In this document: positions 1 to 7,582 of the stretch, piece by piece
Layout: every line of letters starts with the position of its first letter
How positions within the stretch are numbered: the stretch's first letter is position 1
Source of the DNA: UBA12158 sp035562735
GTDB lineage: Bacteria; Patescibacteriota; Microgenomatia; UBA12405
Direction of reading: 5' to 3'
Assembly (NCBI GenBank): GCA_035562735.1
Contig: DATMWB010000013.1
Span: 1-19,693 of the forward strand
DNA: 19,693 bases
Notes under the pieces: generated by a model
What the model saw: the letters and a program-made list of their open reading frames with translations, nothing else
What the model was told of the DNA's origin: nothing
Database searches by the model: none
Made by a program: the position numbers and the translations under genes

Positions 1-323
1 ATTAAAGCACATGCACAATAACCTGTAGCAACTGGATTATAGGCGTAAGGAAATGATGTTCCAGCACCCTTTGGATCCACCGGCCATTGTTGTAATACTC
101 CACTACTTACAAAATCAGCTTCTGCTGGTGGATAATTATAAGAATGAGAACTGTAATATATCTCCGCCGCCTTTTGAATTACATTCATATCTTCCATCCT
201 TCTTGAATCTCTCGCTTTTCGCTGAGTCGAGCCATAAGCAGTTGAAGCCACTGCTACCAAAATTCCAATAATCGAAATACTAACCAATAGTTCAAAAAGG
301 GTAAAGGCTCTTTTATTTATCAT
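1..323 (-). CDS. Type IV pilin / pseudopilin, 3' end outside window
   Basis: Partial gene: 107 codons are visible from ATG at 323-321 to the window edge, with no stop. The N-terminus is a class III prepilin leader, MINKRA followed by FTLFELLVSISII. Cleavage is expected after Ala6, and the conserved Glu5 of the mature protein is present. A hydrophobic helix of about 20 residues follows, then a charged amphipathic segment (QRKARDSRRMEDMNVIQKA) and a YPP motif common in small pilin-like proteins. Two cysteines (YCAC) lie near the visible end. It is the last visible gene of a run of four pilin-type genes downstream of pilD and begins 32 nt after the previous stop. No Shine-Dalgarno is visible. 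Whether it is a structural pilin or a minor pseudopilin cannot be decided. Confidence 0.88.
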   Translation of the reverse strand, partial: MINKRAFTLFELLVSISIIGILVAVASTAYGSTQRKARDSRRMEDMNVIQKAAEIYYSSHSYNYPPAEADFVSSGVLQQWPVDPKGAGTSFPYAYNPVATGYCACAL

Positions 324-355
324 ATTTTTTTAAATTTTTATTTCTCGTTTCTTTT

Positions 356-787
356 TTAAAATGCACATACATAATAATAAGCCGGATCGGTTGTTGCAAT
401 CCCGCATCGACTTTGACTTTCTAAATTCTCTATATTATTTGTTGCTTCAGTCTGAGTCCTCAACCAAAAGCCATCTCCTCCGGCTGTCTGCGAATACTCA
501 TAGGTATATCCAATACTATTAATGCTTGGCATATAAGGTAACAAAGTTGTACCCAATTCAGTCATATCTGCCACATCAGGATAATTTTGAGTATCATTAT
601 AAAAAAGCCTTAAAGAATTTTTTATATTGGTCATTTCCTGTTTTTTCTTTGAGTCATTACCCCTTTCTCTGGCTCCCATTAAGTTTGGCAACAATATTGC
701 TGTCAAAGTGGCAATAATACTAATTACCACCAAAAGCTCAACCAAGGAAAAAGCTTTTTTTATAATTTTTTTATTGAATATCTCCAT
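356..787 (-). CDS. Type IV pilin-like protein (143 aa)
   Basis: The leader MEIFNKKIIKKA is followed by FSLVELLVVISII, a class III (PilD-type) signal with Ala at -1 and Glu5 in the mature chain, then one hydrophobic helix and a soluble domain. An amphipathic stretch (ARERGNDSKKKQEMTNIKNS) and a short YND..NYP motif match small bacterial pseudopilins. Single cysteines near residues 128 and 141 could form a C-terminal disulfide loop. The start overlaps the end of the upstream pilin gene by 17 nt, implying one transcript and translational coupling. The 12-residue leader is longer than in the neighbours; no closer start would keep an intact leader. Its role in the pilus (minor or tip subunit) is an inference. 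Confidence 0.88.
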   Translation of the reverse strand: MEIFNKKIIKKAFSLVELLVVISIIATLTAILLPNLMGARERGNDSKKKQEMTNIKNSLRLFYNDTQNYPDVADMTELGTTLLPYMPSINSIGYTYEYSQTAGGDGFWLRTQTEATNNIENLESQSRCGIATTDPAYYYVCAF

Positions 788-1283
788 CTTCGTTTAAACT
801 AATATTGGGACTGACATAAGCAAAACAATAAGCATCCGTGTTTCCACCGCAATCATAAGTTACATCCGCATCACCGTCTTGGTCACGATCACATTGACTA
901 TCAGTCCCATTCTCTAAGTTGGCAAAGAGAGCATAAGATTTACCATTGGCTCCTGTCTTATAGCAATATGGTGGTGCGCCAGCCTTATTTTCAACTGGTA
1001 ATTGTTTCATATAAATATAGCCAGAGCTATCTTTAAATTCACCACCCCAAGGAATTGCTACTCCACCAATTTCAATCTGTCCGCTGGCGTTAGCCACAGG
1101 CATTCGTCCATAATCTGCAAAATACATTTGTAAAGCTTTGGCCACCGAATTCAAATCACCCTTTCTTGCCACATCATTTGCTTTGCGTTTTGCTGTCTGA
1201 AATTGAGAGACAGTAATCGTTGTCAAAATACCCATTATTGCCATTACAATCAACAGTTCTACCAAAGTAAAAGCTTTCTTCAT
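771..1283 (-). CDS. Type IV pilin-like protein with a D-rich loop
   Basis: With the ATG at 1283 the protein is 170 aa and begins MKKA/FTLVELLIVMAIMG, a canonical prepilin N-terminus with Glu5. An alternative GTG start at 1319 would add 12 residues. It has a GAAGGAAG Shine-Dalgarno-like site about 10 nt upstream, whereas the ATG has none, so the true start is open. The ATG was preferred because it gives the same leader as the pilin ending at 2779. The soluble part contains two short stretches resembling calcium-binding loops: CDRDQDGD (about residues 131-138) and LNEDGD near the C-terminus. Four cysteines lie in the C-terminal third. It belongs to the pilin cluster after pilD and overlaps the next gene. 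Confidence 0.87.
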   Translation of the reverse strand: MKKAFTLVELLIVMAIMGILTTITVSQFQTAKRKANDVARKGDLNSVAKALQMYFADYGRMPVANASGQIEIGGVAIPWGGEFKDSSGYIYMKQLPVENKAGAPPYCYKTGANGKSYALFANLENGTDSQCDRDQDGDADVTYDCGGNTDAYCFAYVSPNISLNEDGDIQ

Positions 1284-1348
1284 TACATTAAATTTACCAC
1301 AATAAGAACCTTCCGTCACTTCGTAATATCTTCCTTCAAAAAAAGGCT

Positions 1349-1819
1349 TTATCTTGTATTTGATAAATTTCCACTCGACACCCCATAGTTAACCGGTATC
1401 CCCAAACTTGTACCAATTCCTCCCTGATCAAAAATCTGAGTATCTCTTTTGTTTTCTAAATTCGTCATAACTTTAAACCATTTTGGACAATTCTCATCAT
1501 CTCCAATAACAATGGGATAAGGACTTCCACTGGGGTCACAAGGCCAGCTAGTTAACCATGGAGAAAATGTATTACCCTTACAATTAGCTTCCAAAATAAG
1601 TTGGTCAACTAAATTTTGATTTGGAAAACAATTTCTATCACTAAAATACTCTTCAAAGGCTGTCTTTATTCTGTTCAAATCTTTTTTTCTTTGAGCATCT
1701 CGACCCTTTGCCATCGCTCCAATCGGATCCATTCCCGCCACTACTGCAATCGCCATAGCCGATATAATTGCCAATACTATTAAAATCTCAGTCAATGTCA
1801 ATCCATGTTTTGTTTTCAT
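1349..1819 (-). CDS. Type IV pilin-like protein (156 aa)
   Basis: The leader MKTKHG precedes LTLTEILIVLAII. This is the only pilin here with Gly at -1 of the predicted PilD cleavage site, and Glu5 is conserved. One hydrophobic helix is followed by an amphipathic segment (KGRDAQRKKDLNRIKTAFEEYF) and a NCFP motif typical of bacterial pseudopilins. Three cysteines follow (NCF, NCK, PCD), with a fourth in NCPKWF. The ATG at 1819 directly follows pilD, with a 39-nt AT-rich gap in which no clear Shine-Dalgarno is visible. It is the first of four pilin-type genes after pilD. Minor pilin or pseudopilin is the likely role. Confidence 0.88.
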   Translation of the reverse strand: MKTKHGLTLTEILIVLAIISAMAIAVVAGMDPIGAMAKGRDAQRKKDLNRIKTAFEEYFSDRNCFPNQNLVDQLILEANCKGNTFSPWLTSWPCDPSGSPYPIVIGDDENCPKWFKVMTNLENKRDTQIFDQGGIGTSLGIPVNYGVSSGNLSNTR

Positions 1820-1858
1820 TTATTAATCTTACTTTATTTGTTAAAAATATAAAAATTT

Positions 1859-2617
1859 TTACAAAAAGTTGATCAAAGTTTTAATAATTTTTTCTCCCCA
1901 CCAATATGAAAGTAAAGTTCCCAAAATCAAAAATGGACCAAAGGGAATCGGAGTCAGTCGGCCAATCTTCTTTCCATATATCAACACTACCCCCACTATC
2001 GCCCCCACAATAAAGGCAACATAAAAGGCTACCACAATACTTGGAAAGCCTAGAAATATCCCCATAAAAATTGCTACCAAAATATCACCATCACCCATTG
2101 CTTCATGACCTTTTATCTTAATTTTATGAAGTATATATATAAAAATTCCTGAAATTAACGAAGACAATAAATACTCTCTTGGCATCCCCAACATTAACCA
2201 CCTGACAAAAGCCAATACAATTAATGAATATGCAGTACTATCAGGCAACATCATATACCGAAAGTCAAAAGCCGCCTCAAATATCAATAGCCCTAAAATT
2301 ATAAAAACAATAATTGATTCAAAACCCAGAGGCAAGTACAAATAATTCAATAAAAAAACAATTCCTGTCAACAACTCAACAATAGGGTAGGCGAGTGGCA
2401 ATTTCTTATGACAACATCGACTTTTTCCACCATACACCATCCAAGATAATATCGGAATATTGTCATACCATCTTAATTTTTTTTTGCAAAAATCACAAAA
2501 ACTTCGACTTCTTTTAAAAAAAGATTTGTTATGTCCAAGCCTCCAAATCGCCATATTTATAAAACTTCCCACCATCAATCCCAATACAAAAAACATTATT
2601 TCTAAAAACAAGTTCAT
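1859..2617 (-). CDS. pilD: Prepilin peptidase (A24 family, PilD/GspO)
   Basis: Membrane aspartic protease that removes the short leaders of the pilins around it. Numbered from the ATG at 2617 (252 aa), it starts with a hydrophobic segment containing GSFINMAIWRL, the conserved start of the A24 N-terminal domain. A cytoplasmic loop has CDFC (41-44) and an adjacent Cys pair (68-69); the second half is CC rather than the usual CxxC. Two catalytic aspartates are recognisable: Asp118 in FDFRYMMLPD, and Asp178 in GDGD, the GxGD motif. About eight hydrophobic segments are visible and the C-terminus (PIPFGPFL) fits the family. A TTG two codons upstream (2623) is a possible but weaker start. It lies between two pilin groups. 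Confidence 0.95.
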   Translation of the reverse strand: MNLFLEIMFFVLGLMVGSFINMAIWRLGHNKSFFKRSRSFCDFCKKKLRWYDNIPILSWMVYGGKSRCCHKKLPLAYPIVELLTGIVFLLNYLYLPLGFESIIVFIILGLLIFEAAFDFRYMMLPDSTAYSLIVLAFVRWLMLGMPREYLLSSLISGIFIYILHKIKIKGHEAMGDGDILVAIFMGIFLGFPSIVVAFYVAFIVGAIVGVVLIYGKKIGRLTPIPFGPFLILGTLLSYWWGEKIIKTLINFL

Positions 2618-2664
2618 ACCCAATTGTACTTATTTAAATATTATCTTCAATCATTAATATATTT

Positions 2665-2711
2665 CCCCCTCTTGCCTGCCCGCCTTTGGAGGGTCAAAGA
2701 GGGGTTAGGGG
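2665..2711. repeat. Intergenic G/C-rich hairpin repeat
   Basis: In an otherwise AT-rich gap, CCCCTCTT (2666-2673) pairs perfectly with AAGAGGGG (2697-2704). The enclosed segment is about 23 nt and contains a further C-rich/G-rich part (GCCCGCCTTTGGAGGG). Its composition is quite unlike the flanks. Dispersed repeats of this general look (CCCTCC..GGAGGG with an outer CCCCTC/GAGGGG stem) are common between genes in bacteria, so this is probably one copy of a genomic repeat. It sits 20 nt beyond the pilin terminator and could add to termination. Confidence 0.6.
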
Positions 2712-2731
2712 AGATTGATTATTTCCATCAA

Positions 2732-2757
2732 AAACCCCCTCCGTAAAGAGGGGGTTT
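2732..2757 (-). terminator. Rho-independent terminator after the 205-aa pilin
   Basis: A perfect 10-bp inverted repeat, AAACCCCCTC (2732-2741) and GAGGGGGTTT (2748-2757), encloses a 6-nt loop. On the minus strand the stem is followed by TTTT then GATGG, a short U-tract. It lies 22 nt past the stop codon of the 205-aa pilin gene and before pilD. It would therefore stop or reduce transcription of pilD and the downstream pilins, and leave the pilin as the 3' end of an abundant transcript. Confidence 0.8.
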
Positions 2758-2778
2758 GGAATTCAATTCAGCTATACC

Positions 2779-3396
2779 TTACTCTGGTACACACATCATG
2801 TTGGCTAAAGTTGCACTAGGAGCAGCTGCAGTTGCTGCTGCCCAATCAGCTTCAACCATGGCGGTACAACCACCGGTTCCAATAGATTCCAAAGCTGGTG
2901 CAGCTCCGATTGTCAAACATTTTAGCTTGTTTGGAGTTGCAAAACGGTTAACTTTGGCCTTTGGTACATAACACACATAGTTGCTATCACTACCATTGCT
3001 AAAGGTCCACATATTGTCCATCTGAGTAACTGTCGCTCCAAATGGAACTTTACCCATAAATGAAGATTTTAATTCTGAAGTCAAGAAAAGTGGGGAATCG
3101 GTTGCTCCAACTGCAGATCCAACCACACCAAAGGCAGGTTCGGTTGCATTCAAACCAACTGGAGTTCCCTCGGGATAAGAAGTACCAGAAAGGTTAACAT
3201 TCCAAGGATATTTATTTTGTGAAGCAAAGAATCTTTCATAAGCGCTCAAAATTTCTGCTGCATCGTTCTTAAATTGAGCATCACGGGCCTTGTTTGTCTG
3301 CTCGATAGGATTAATAGTTGCCAAAACGGCCACGGAAAGGATTGAAATCAAGGTGATAACTATCAAAAGTTCCACCAAGGTAAAAGCTTTTTTCAT
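2779..3396 (-). CDS. Type IV pilin, candidate major pilin (205 aa)
   Basis: Class III leader MKKA with cleavage before FTLVELLIVITLI, conserved Glu5, one N-terminal hydrophobic helix of about 20 residues, then NPIEQTNKARDAQFKNDAAE, an amphipathic helix, and a YPW motif. The C-terminal half is Ala/Thr/Gly-rich with a few cysteines (NYVCYVP, KLKCLT, GGCTAM, MMCVPE). It is the largest pilin-type protein here and lies directly after pilC. It has its own candidate -10 box upstream (3414-3419) and a strong terminator downstream. These two features favour it as the abundant subunit, but this is an inference. No Shine-Dalgarno precedes the ATG. Confidence 0.9.
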   Translation of the reverse strand: MKKAFTLVELLIVITLISILSVAVLATINPIEQTNKARDAQFKNDAAEILSAYERFFASQNKYPWNVNLSGTSYPEGTPVGLNATEPAFGVVGSAVGATDSPLFLTSELKSSFMGKVPFGATVTQMDNMWTFSNGSDSNYVCYVPKAKVNRFATPNKLKCLTIGAAPALESIGTGGCTAMVEADWAAATAAAPSATLANMMCVPE

Positions 3397-3413
3397 TTTT
3401 TTTAAAATTAATA

Positions 3414-3419
3414 ATTATA
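3414..3419 (-). promoter_or_regulatory. Candidate -10 box upstream of the 205-aa pilin
   Basis: On the minus strand this reads TATAAT, 17 nt upstream of the pilin ATG. The 47-nt gap between pilC and the pilin is very AT-rich and no good -35 is visible (GGTTCA at about 17 bp). A small hairpin, CATTCT/AGAATG (3432-3437/3446-3451), overlaps the pilC stop codon. An internal promoter here, with the terminator at 2732-2757, would allow separate high-level pilin expression. A TATAAT match in AT-rich DNA is weak evidence alone. Confidence 0.4.
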
Positions 3420-3443
3420 ATATTCAATTATCATTCTGAACCA

Positions 3444-4658
3444 CTAGAATGAGGATGTCAAGGTATAAATAGGCATTACTACGGCAACTACCAAAAAACC
3501 TACTCCTATACCTAGTACGACCATAATAATTGGTTCTATTGCTGCTGTCAGTGCCTTTACTGATTCCTCGGCTTCTTTTGTAAAATAATCCGATACTCTC
3601 ATTAAAACATCATCCAATTTTCCTGTAGCTTCTCCAGTGGAAATCATCTGATTAACAATTACTGGAAATACACTCGTATTTTCAAAGGAAGTAGCTACTG
3701 AAAAACCCTTTTGCACCTTTTCAGCAATTTCCATATAAGCTCTTCTATACACTTCATTACCCGACACAGTTGCCACAATTTTCAATGCCTCAACCAAAGT
3801 AATGCCTGCAGTCAGCAACATTGACAAAGTCCTACAAGTGTTTGCCAAAATAGATTTCTCACTTAAAACTCCCATAATCGGAATTTTTAGCATATAACCG
3901 TCTTTTTTAAACCTAAAGTTATCACTTTTCATCCCCACCGAATAACCAAAACCCAAACCTACTAGTAATATCGGAAATACAAACCAAATTTTAGCAGTAA
4001 AAGCCGAAGCATTCATCAACGCCTGAGTTATAGCTGGCATTTTTGCCGTTCCAAAATCAGCATACATTGCTGTCATCTTTGGAACCACAAAAATCATCAT
4101 TACGAAAGCCACAATCACCATTGCCGAAACAACAATTGCTGGATAAATCATTGCCCCTTTAACCTTTCCTTGAAATTCATTTTCATTTTCTAAGTTGTTG
4201 GCAAGTTTACCCAAAATTTCGTCAAGAACTCCTGCCTCCTCTCCGGCTGTAACTGAAGCCACAAATGCCTCACCAAAAATTCCACTATATTTTTCAAAAG
4301 ACTTTCCAAGCGGCATTCCTCCTCGCACTTCCTCAAGGGTCTTATCAAGAATCTGACCCATACCACTATTTTCTTCTTGCTGGCTCTGCAGCAAAGCTAA
4401 AGCATCAGTCAGTGGTAAACCTGCAGTCATCATGGTCGACAATTGTCGGGTAAAAGTACTCACTTGTTTTAAATTGACCCTGCCTTTTACTTTTCTCATT
4501 ATATCCGTCAAAAAATTACTACCCTGAATTTCAACTGAGAGGGGAATTAAACCACTATCTTTAATCGAGTCGATAATTTCTTTTTTTGAACCCATGTCCA
4601 ATTCTCCTTTTACCAATTTTCCATTCCAATCTTTAGCTCGATATACAAATTTAGCCAT
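3444..4658 (-). CDS. pilC: Type IV pilus inner-membrane platform protein PilC (GspF family)
   Basis: Polytopic membrane protein that couples the PilB/PilT motors to pilin insertion and removal. At 404 aa it has normal family length. The N-terminal MAKFVYRAKDWNGKLVKGEL motif is typical of PilC/GspF. Two T2SSF repeats follow: roughly residues 65-190, with FTRQLSTMMTAGLPL and GEEAG at 139-143, and roughly 270-395, with TCRTLSMLLTAGITL and TGEATGKLDD at about 341-350. Hydrophobic segments fall near 170-192, 222-242 and 373-395. The ATG overlaps the 3' end of pilT by 8 nt, consistent with coupled translation. No anomaly seen. Confidence 0.96.
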   Translation of the reverse strand: MAKFVYRAKDWNGKLVKGELDMGSKKEIIDSIKDSGLIPLSVEIQGSNFLTDIMRKVKGRVNLKQVSTFTRQLSTMMTAGLPLTDALALLQSQQEENSGMGQILDKTLEEVRGGMPLGKSFEKYSGIFGEAFVASVTAGEEAGVLDEILGKLANNLENENEFQGKVKGAMIYPAIVVSAMVIVAFVMMIFVVPKMTAMYADFGTAKMPAITQALMNASAFTAKIWFVFPILLVGLGFGYSVGMKSDNFRFKKDGYMLKIPIMGVLSEKSILANTCRTLSMLLTAGITLVEALKIVATVSGNEVYRRAYMEIAEKVQKGFSVATSFENTSVFPVIVNQMISTGEATGKLDDVLMRVSDYFTKEAEESVKALTAAIEPIIMVVLGIGVGFLVVAVVMPIYTLTSSF

Positions 4659-5715
4659 TTTTTAATTTATTTCTTAAATTGTTTTGTAAGTCAGAAGGTT
4701 TCAATGCATAGCTCATGGCCACTTCTTCTGTAATTATTCCTTTCTTTACCAATCTAGCCAGTGACATTTCCAAACTTACCATTCCCAAATCAGCCCCTGT
4801 TTGAATAATATTGTCAATCATAAAAGTTTTTGACTCCCTAATAGTATTTGAAGTAGCGGTACATGCTGTCAATATTTCCAAAGCCGGTACTCGGCCTCCA
4901 TTGATCGCTGGCACCAATCTCTGGGAAATAACCGCTGAAAGTACCGATGCCAATTGGATTCTTATTTGAGGTTTTGTTCCCTCAGGGAAGACGTCAACAA
5001 TTCTATCAATTGATTGAGCTGCCGAATTTGTGTGAAGTGTAGAAAAAACTAAATGTCCCGTTTCTGCAACAGTCAAAGCTAATTGAATCGTTTCCAAATC
5101 TCTCATTTCTCCAACATAGACCACATTTGGATCTTGACGTAGTGATGATTTTAAAGCTCTATCAAAACTCAAAGTATCACTCCCTAACTCTCTTTGGGAA
5201 ATTATGGACTTTAACGGTTTTATTATGTATTCCACCGGATCTTCAATGGTTACAATATTTACTGCAGTACTCCTATTTATCTCATTTAACATTGCTGCAA
5301 CAGTCGTTGATTTTCCCTGTCCTGTGGGGCCAGTTACTAGTACAAAACCCTGACGTAGTTTTGTAAAACTTTTCAAAATATCCGGTAAATTCAAAAAACC
5401 AAGTTCTGGGATTTCATCTGAAATAACCCGAAGAGCACAAGCAGGGGAACCCTTTTGATTGTAAATATTAGCCCTAAAACGAGCATTGTCAAAATTTATT
5501 GAAAAATCTAATTCCTTTTCTTTTAAAAATCTTTCTTCTTGTTCTTCGGACAGTAGAGAAAATATTAACTCAGGGTCATTTACTTCACCAATATTTGTAA
5601 TATCAGACAACTCTCCGTTTATCCTAATTTTTGGCAAAAATCCGACACTTAGATGAACATCAGAAGCCTCATTGGCCACAGCCAATCTGAGTACTTCTTC
5701 AATTTTAGAATGCAT
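4651..5715 (-). CDS. pilT: Twitching motility / pilus retraction ATPase PilT
   Basis: Cytoplasmic hexameric ATPase expected to drive pilus retraction. The 354-aa length fits PilT. Residues 1-100 carry the PAS-like N-terminal part with SDVHL. Walker A is GPTGQGKST at 129-137, with Gln where Ser is usual. The Asp box includes VTIEDPVEY (155-163), Walker B lies around VVYVGEMRD (198-206), and the His box is STLHTN (225-230). The C-terminal NTIRESKTF..IIQTG region corresponds to the conserved AIRNLIRE-type segment of PilT, which separates it from PilB. The ATG at 5715 has no Shine-Dalgarno; TATAAC lies 10 nt upstream. It is preceded by a 103-nt AT-rich gap after pilB and overlaps pilC. Confidence 0.95.
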   Translation of the reverse strand: MHSKIEEVLRLAVANEASDVHLSVGFLPKIRINGELSDITNIGEVNDPELIFSLLSEEQEERFLKEKELDFSINFDNARFRANIYNQKGSPACALRVISDEIPELGFLNLPDILKSFTKLRQGFVLVTGPTGQGKSTTVAAMLNEINRSTAVNIVTIEDPVEYIIKPLKSIISQRELGSDTLSFDRALKSSLRQDPNVVYVGEMRDLETIQLALTVAETGHLVFSTLHTNSAAQSIDRIVDVFPEGTKPQIRIQLASVLSAVISQRLVPAINGGRVPALEILTACTATSNTIRESKTFMIDNIIQTGADLGMVSLEMSLARLVKKGIITEEVAMSYALKPSDLQNNLRNKLKNG

Positions 5716-5818
5716 TGTATGTTTTGTTATAGATAGTTTAAAAAAATAATCTTTATTTCTTATTTAATTCTAGACCTTTTTTCTATTACTATAAAACTTG
5801 TAACTATTAACTTTTTAA

Positions 5819-7558
5819 CTAATATTGAGCAACACGCAAAACCTCATCCATAGTTGTTATTCCCTCTAACACCTTTACATAACCATCCTGCTTCATTGTC
5901 AACATTCCTTCTTCTATGGCTTCCTTCTGAATTTGTGACGCCGATCCCTTTTCAACAATTAATTTACTCAGTTTTTCAGTGATAGGCATAACTTCATAAA
6001 TAGCAATTCTTCCTAGATATCCGGTACTATTACATTTATCACAGCCTACAATTTTGGGCATCATAAGTTTTTTCCCTTCTTTTTTCCACTTATCTTCAAT
6101 CATGTCATATATTGGTCCAAGAGTGTTTCTCATTTCAGTTTCCTTTTCTAGAGGAATCTCCGTCTCTTGCTTACAATTTGGACATACAGTTCTCAATACC
6201 CGCTGACCCACCACACAAGTCAAAGCAGAAATCAACAAAAACGGTTCCACACCCATATCAAGCAAACGTGGAGGAGTACCCGAAGCATCATTTGTATGAA
6301 GGGTGGAAAAGACCAAATGACCAGTAAGTGAGGCGTTGATAGCCAATTCTGCTGTTTCTGTATCACGAATTTCTCCCACCATCATAACATTAGGATCCTG
6401 ACGTAAAAAAGAACGTAACGCTGTGGCAAAAGTTAAACCAGCCTGTACATTAACCTGAACCTGATTTACCCCTTTCATTTGATATTCCACAGGGTCTTCA
6501 ATAGTCACCACATTTACTTTTGAGGTAGCTACCCGATCGAGAACCGAATACAAAGTAGTAGTTTTACCAGAACCCGTAGGTCCACAAACAATGATAATTC
6601 CATGAGGTCTTTCAATTGCCTCAACTAAATTTTTTAAAGCTAAACCTCTTAAACCAAGATCTGGCAAAGCAGGCACCTTTGAAGCTTTTCTAAGTAAACG
6701 CATAACCACCTTTTCACCATAAGATACTGGTAAAGTTGAAATACGAAGGTCTACTTCACCATTTTCGGTTGTAAAGTTAAAACGACCGTCTTGAGGAATT
6801 CTCTTTTCATCAATTTTCAAATTTGCCAAAATCTTTATACGGCTGATAACGGCATCTAACACATTTCTAGGTAAAATATATTTTTCTTGTAAGATACCGT
6901 CAATACGGTATCTAACCCTAACATTTTCCTCAAGTGGTTCAATATGAACATCAGAGGCTCTTGATCTAACGGCATAGTCCAATATAGTTGTTACAATCTT
7001 GGCAATAGGCGCCTCGGCTGAAACCGCCTTCATATTGTCAGATTCGACTTTTTTCTCATCTACCTTCCGCTCATCCAAGGCCTTACTTACTTCAGAAGTT
7101 ATCCCTTTTTCTCTTTCATATTTTTCACGGATAAAAGAATCAATTTGGGCTTCAAGGGACATGGCAGTCCGAATCTTCATGTTAGTTTTTTTCTCCAAAA
7201 ACTCCACTGTCTCCAAATCGAGCGGATTACTCATCGCCACATACAATGTTTTTTCCTTTGGATCCATCTTATAGGGAACAAGATGGTACTTTTCAGCTAC
7301 ACTTTGAGGCACCAAAGACAGTGCCTCTGGTGAAAAACCTATTTCTTCCAAATCAACAAAGGGAACTCTCAAAAATTCTGCTTTATACTTTACAAAATCA
7401 TAATCAGACAAAATTCTAAGAGACTTTATTATCTCTTCTTCACTTTCTCCAGTCTTTACCTGTCTTAGATTTATTTCTTCGGATTTTTCGGCATCAATAA
7501 GTCCCTTATCAATTAAAACCTCAGATAGTTTTTTATAAACTTTTACATCACCATTCAT
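5819..7558 (-). CDS. pilB: Type IV pilus extension ATPase PilB (GspE family)
   Basis: Cytoplasmic hexameric ATPase that powers pilus assembly. The 579 aa comprise an N-terminal GspE_N domain (about 1-150; LVPQSVAEKYHLVPY is typical), a linker, and the ATPase domain with SDVHIEP at 202-208. Motifs are Walker A GPTGSGKTT (326-334), IEDPVEY (353-359), a Walker B region ending GEIRD (395-399), and HTND (421-424). A tetracysteine zinc site is complete, with Cys459/462 and Cys506/509. After the His box it reads ASGTPPRLLDMG, where Ala-Ile/Val-Thr is more usual than Thr-Pro-Pro. It is the first gene of the minus-strand pilus operon, and its ATG is only 21 bp from the divergent clamp-loader-like gene. 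The minus strand has a TATGAT box (7572-7567) 8 nt before the ATG. Confidence 0.96.
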   Translation of the reverse strand: MNGDVKVYKKLSEVLIDKGLIDAEKSEEINLRQVKTGESEEEIIKSLRILSDYDFVKYKAEFLRVPFVDLEEIGFSPEALSLVPQSVAEKYHLVPYKMDPKEKTLYVAMSNPLDLETVEFLEKKTNMKIRTAMSLEAQIDSFIREKYEREKGITSEVSKALDERKVDEKKVESDNMKAVSAEAPIAKIVTTILDYAVRSRASDVHIEPLEENVRVRYRIDGILQEKYILPRNVLDAVISRIKILANLKIDEKRIPQDGRFNFTTENGEVDLRISTLPVSYGEKVVMRLLRKASKVPALPDLGLRGLALKNLVEAIERPHGIIIVCGPTGSGKTTTLYSVLDRVATSKVNVVTIEDPVEYQMKGVNQVQVNVQAGLTFATALRSFLRQDPNVMMVGEIRDTETAELAINASLTGHLVFSTLHTNDASGTPPRLLDMGVEPFLLISALTCVVGQRVLRTVCPNCKQETEIPLEKETEMRNTLGPIYDMIEDKWKKEGKKLMMPKIVGCDKCNSTGYLGRIAIYEVMPITEKLSKLIVEKGSASQIQKEAIEEGMLTMKQDGYVKVLEGITTMDEVLRVAQY

Positions 7559-7562
7559 ACTC

Positions 7563-7568
7563 TATAAT
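7563..7568 (+). promoter_or_regulatory. Candidate -10 box in the 21-bp divergent promoter region
   Basis: TATAAT on the plus strand, 11 nt before the ATG at 7580, with TTTACA at 7542-7547 as a possible -35 (15-bp spacing, somewhat short). Transcription would start within a few nucleotides of the start codon. The minus strand carries TATGAT at 7572-7567 for pilB, so the two promoters overlap. No Shine-Dalgarno is visible on either side. Confidence 0.5.
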
Positions 7569-7582
7569 CATAGTAAACTATG
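7569..7582. repeat. Short palindrome over the start codon, possible operator
   Basis: CATAGT (7569-7574) and ACTATG (7577-7582) form a perfect inverted repeat separated by AA. The palindrome includes the ATG of the plus-strand gene and overlaps the minus-strand -10 candidate of pilB, so a protein bound here could affect both directions. A 6-bp arm can arise by chance. Confidence 0.3.

Noticed and set aside
53..271. 72-aa plus-strand ORF
   Set aside because: It is antisense to a clear prepilin N-terminus on the minus strand and has no family resemblance.
2756..2971. 71-aa plus-strand ORF starting at the pilin terminator
   Set aside because: Ala-rich shadow of the Ala-rich pilin C-terminus; its start lies in the terminator stem.
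4651..5715. PilT Walker A with Gln (GPTGQGKST) as an inactivating change
   Set aside because: The invariant Gly, Lys and Ser/Thr are all retained; the changed position is variable in P-loops.
5716..5818. Possible terminator or promoter between pilB and pilT
   Set aside because: The 103-nt AT-rich gap holds no stable GC hairpin. TATAAC near the pilT start lacks a -35, so it is only mentioned under pilT.
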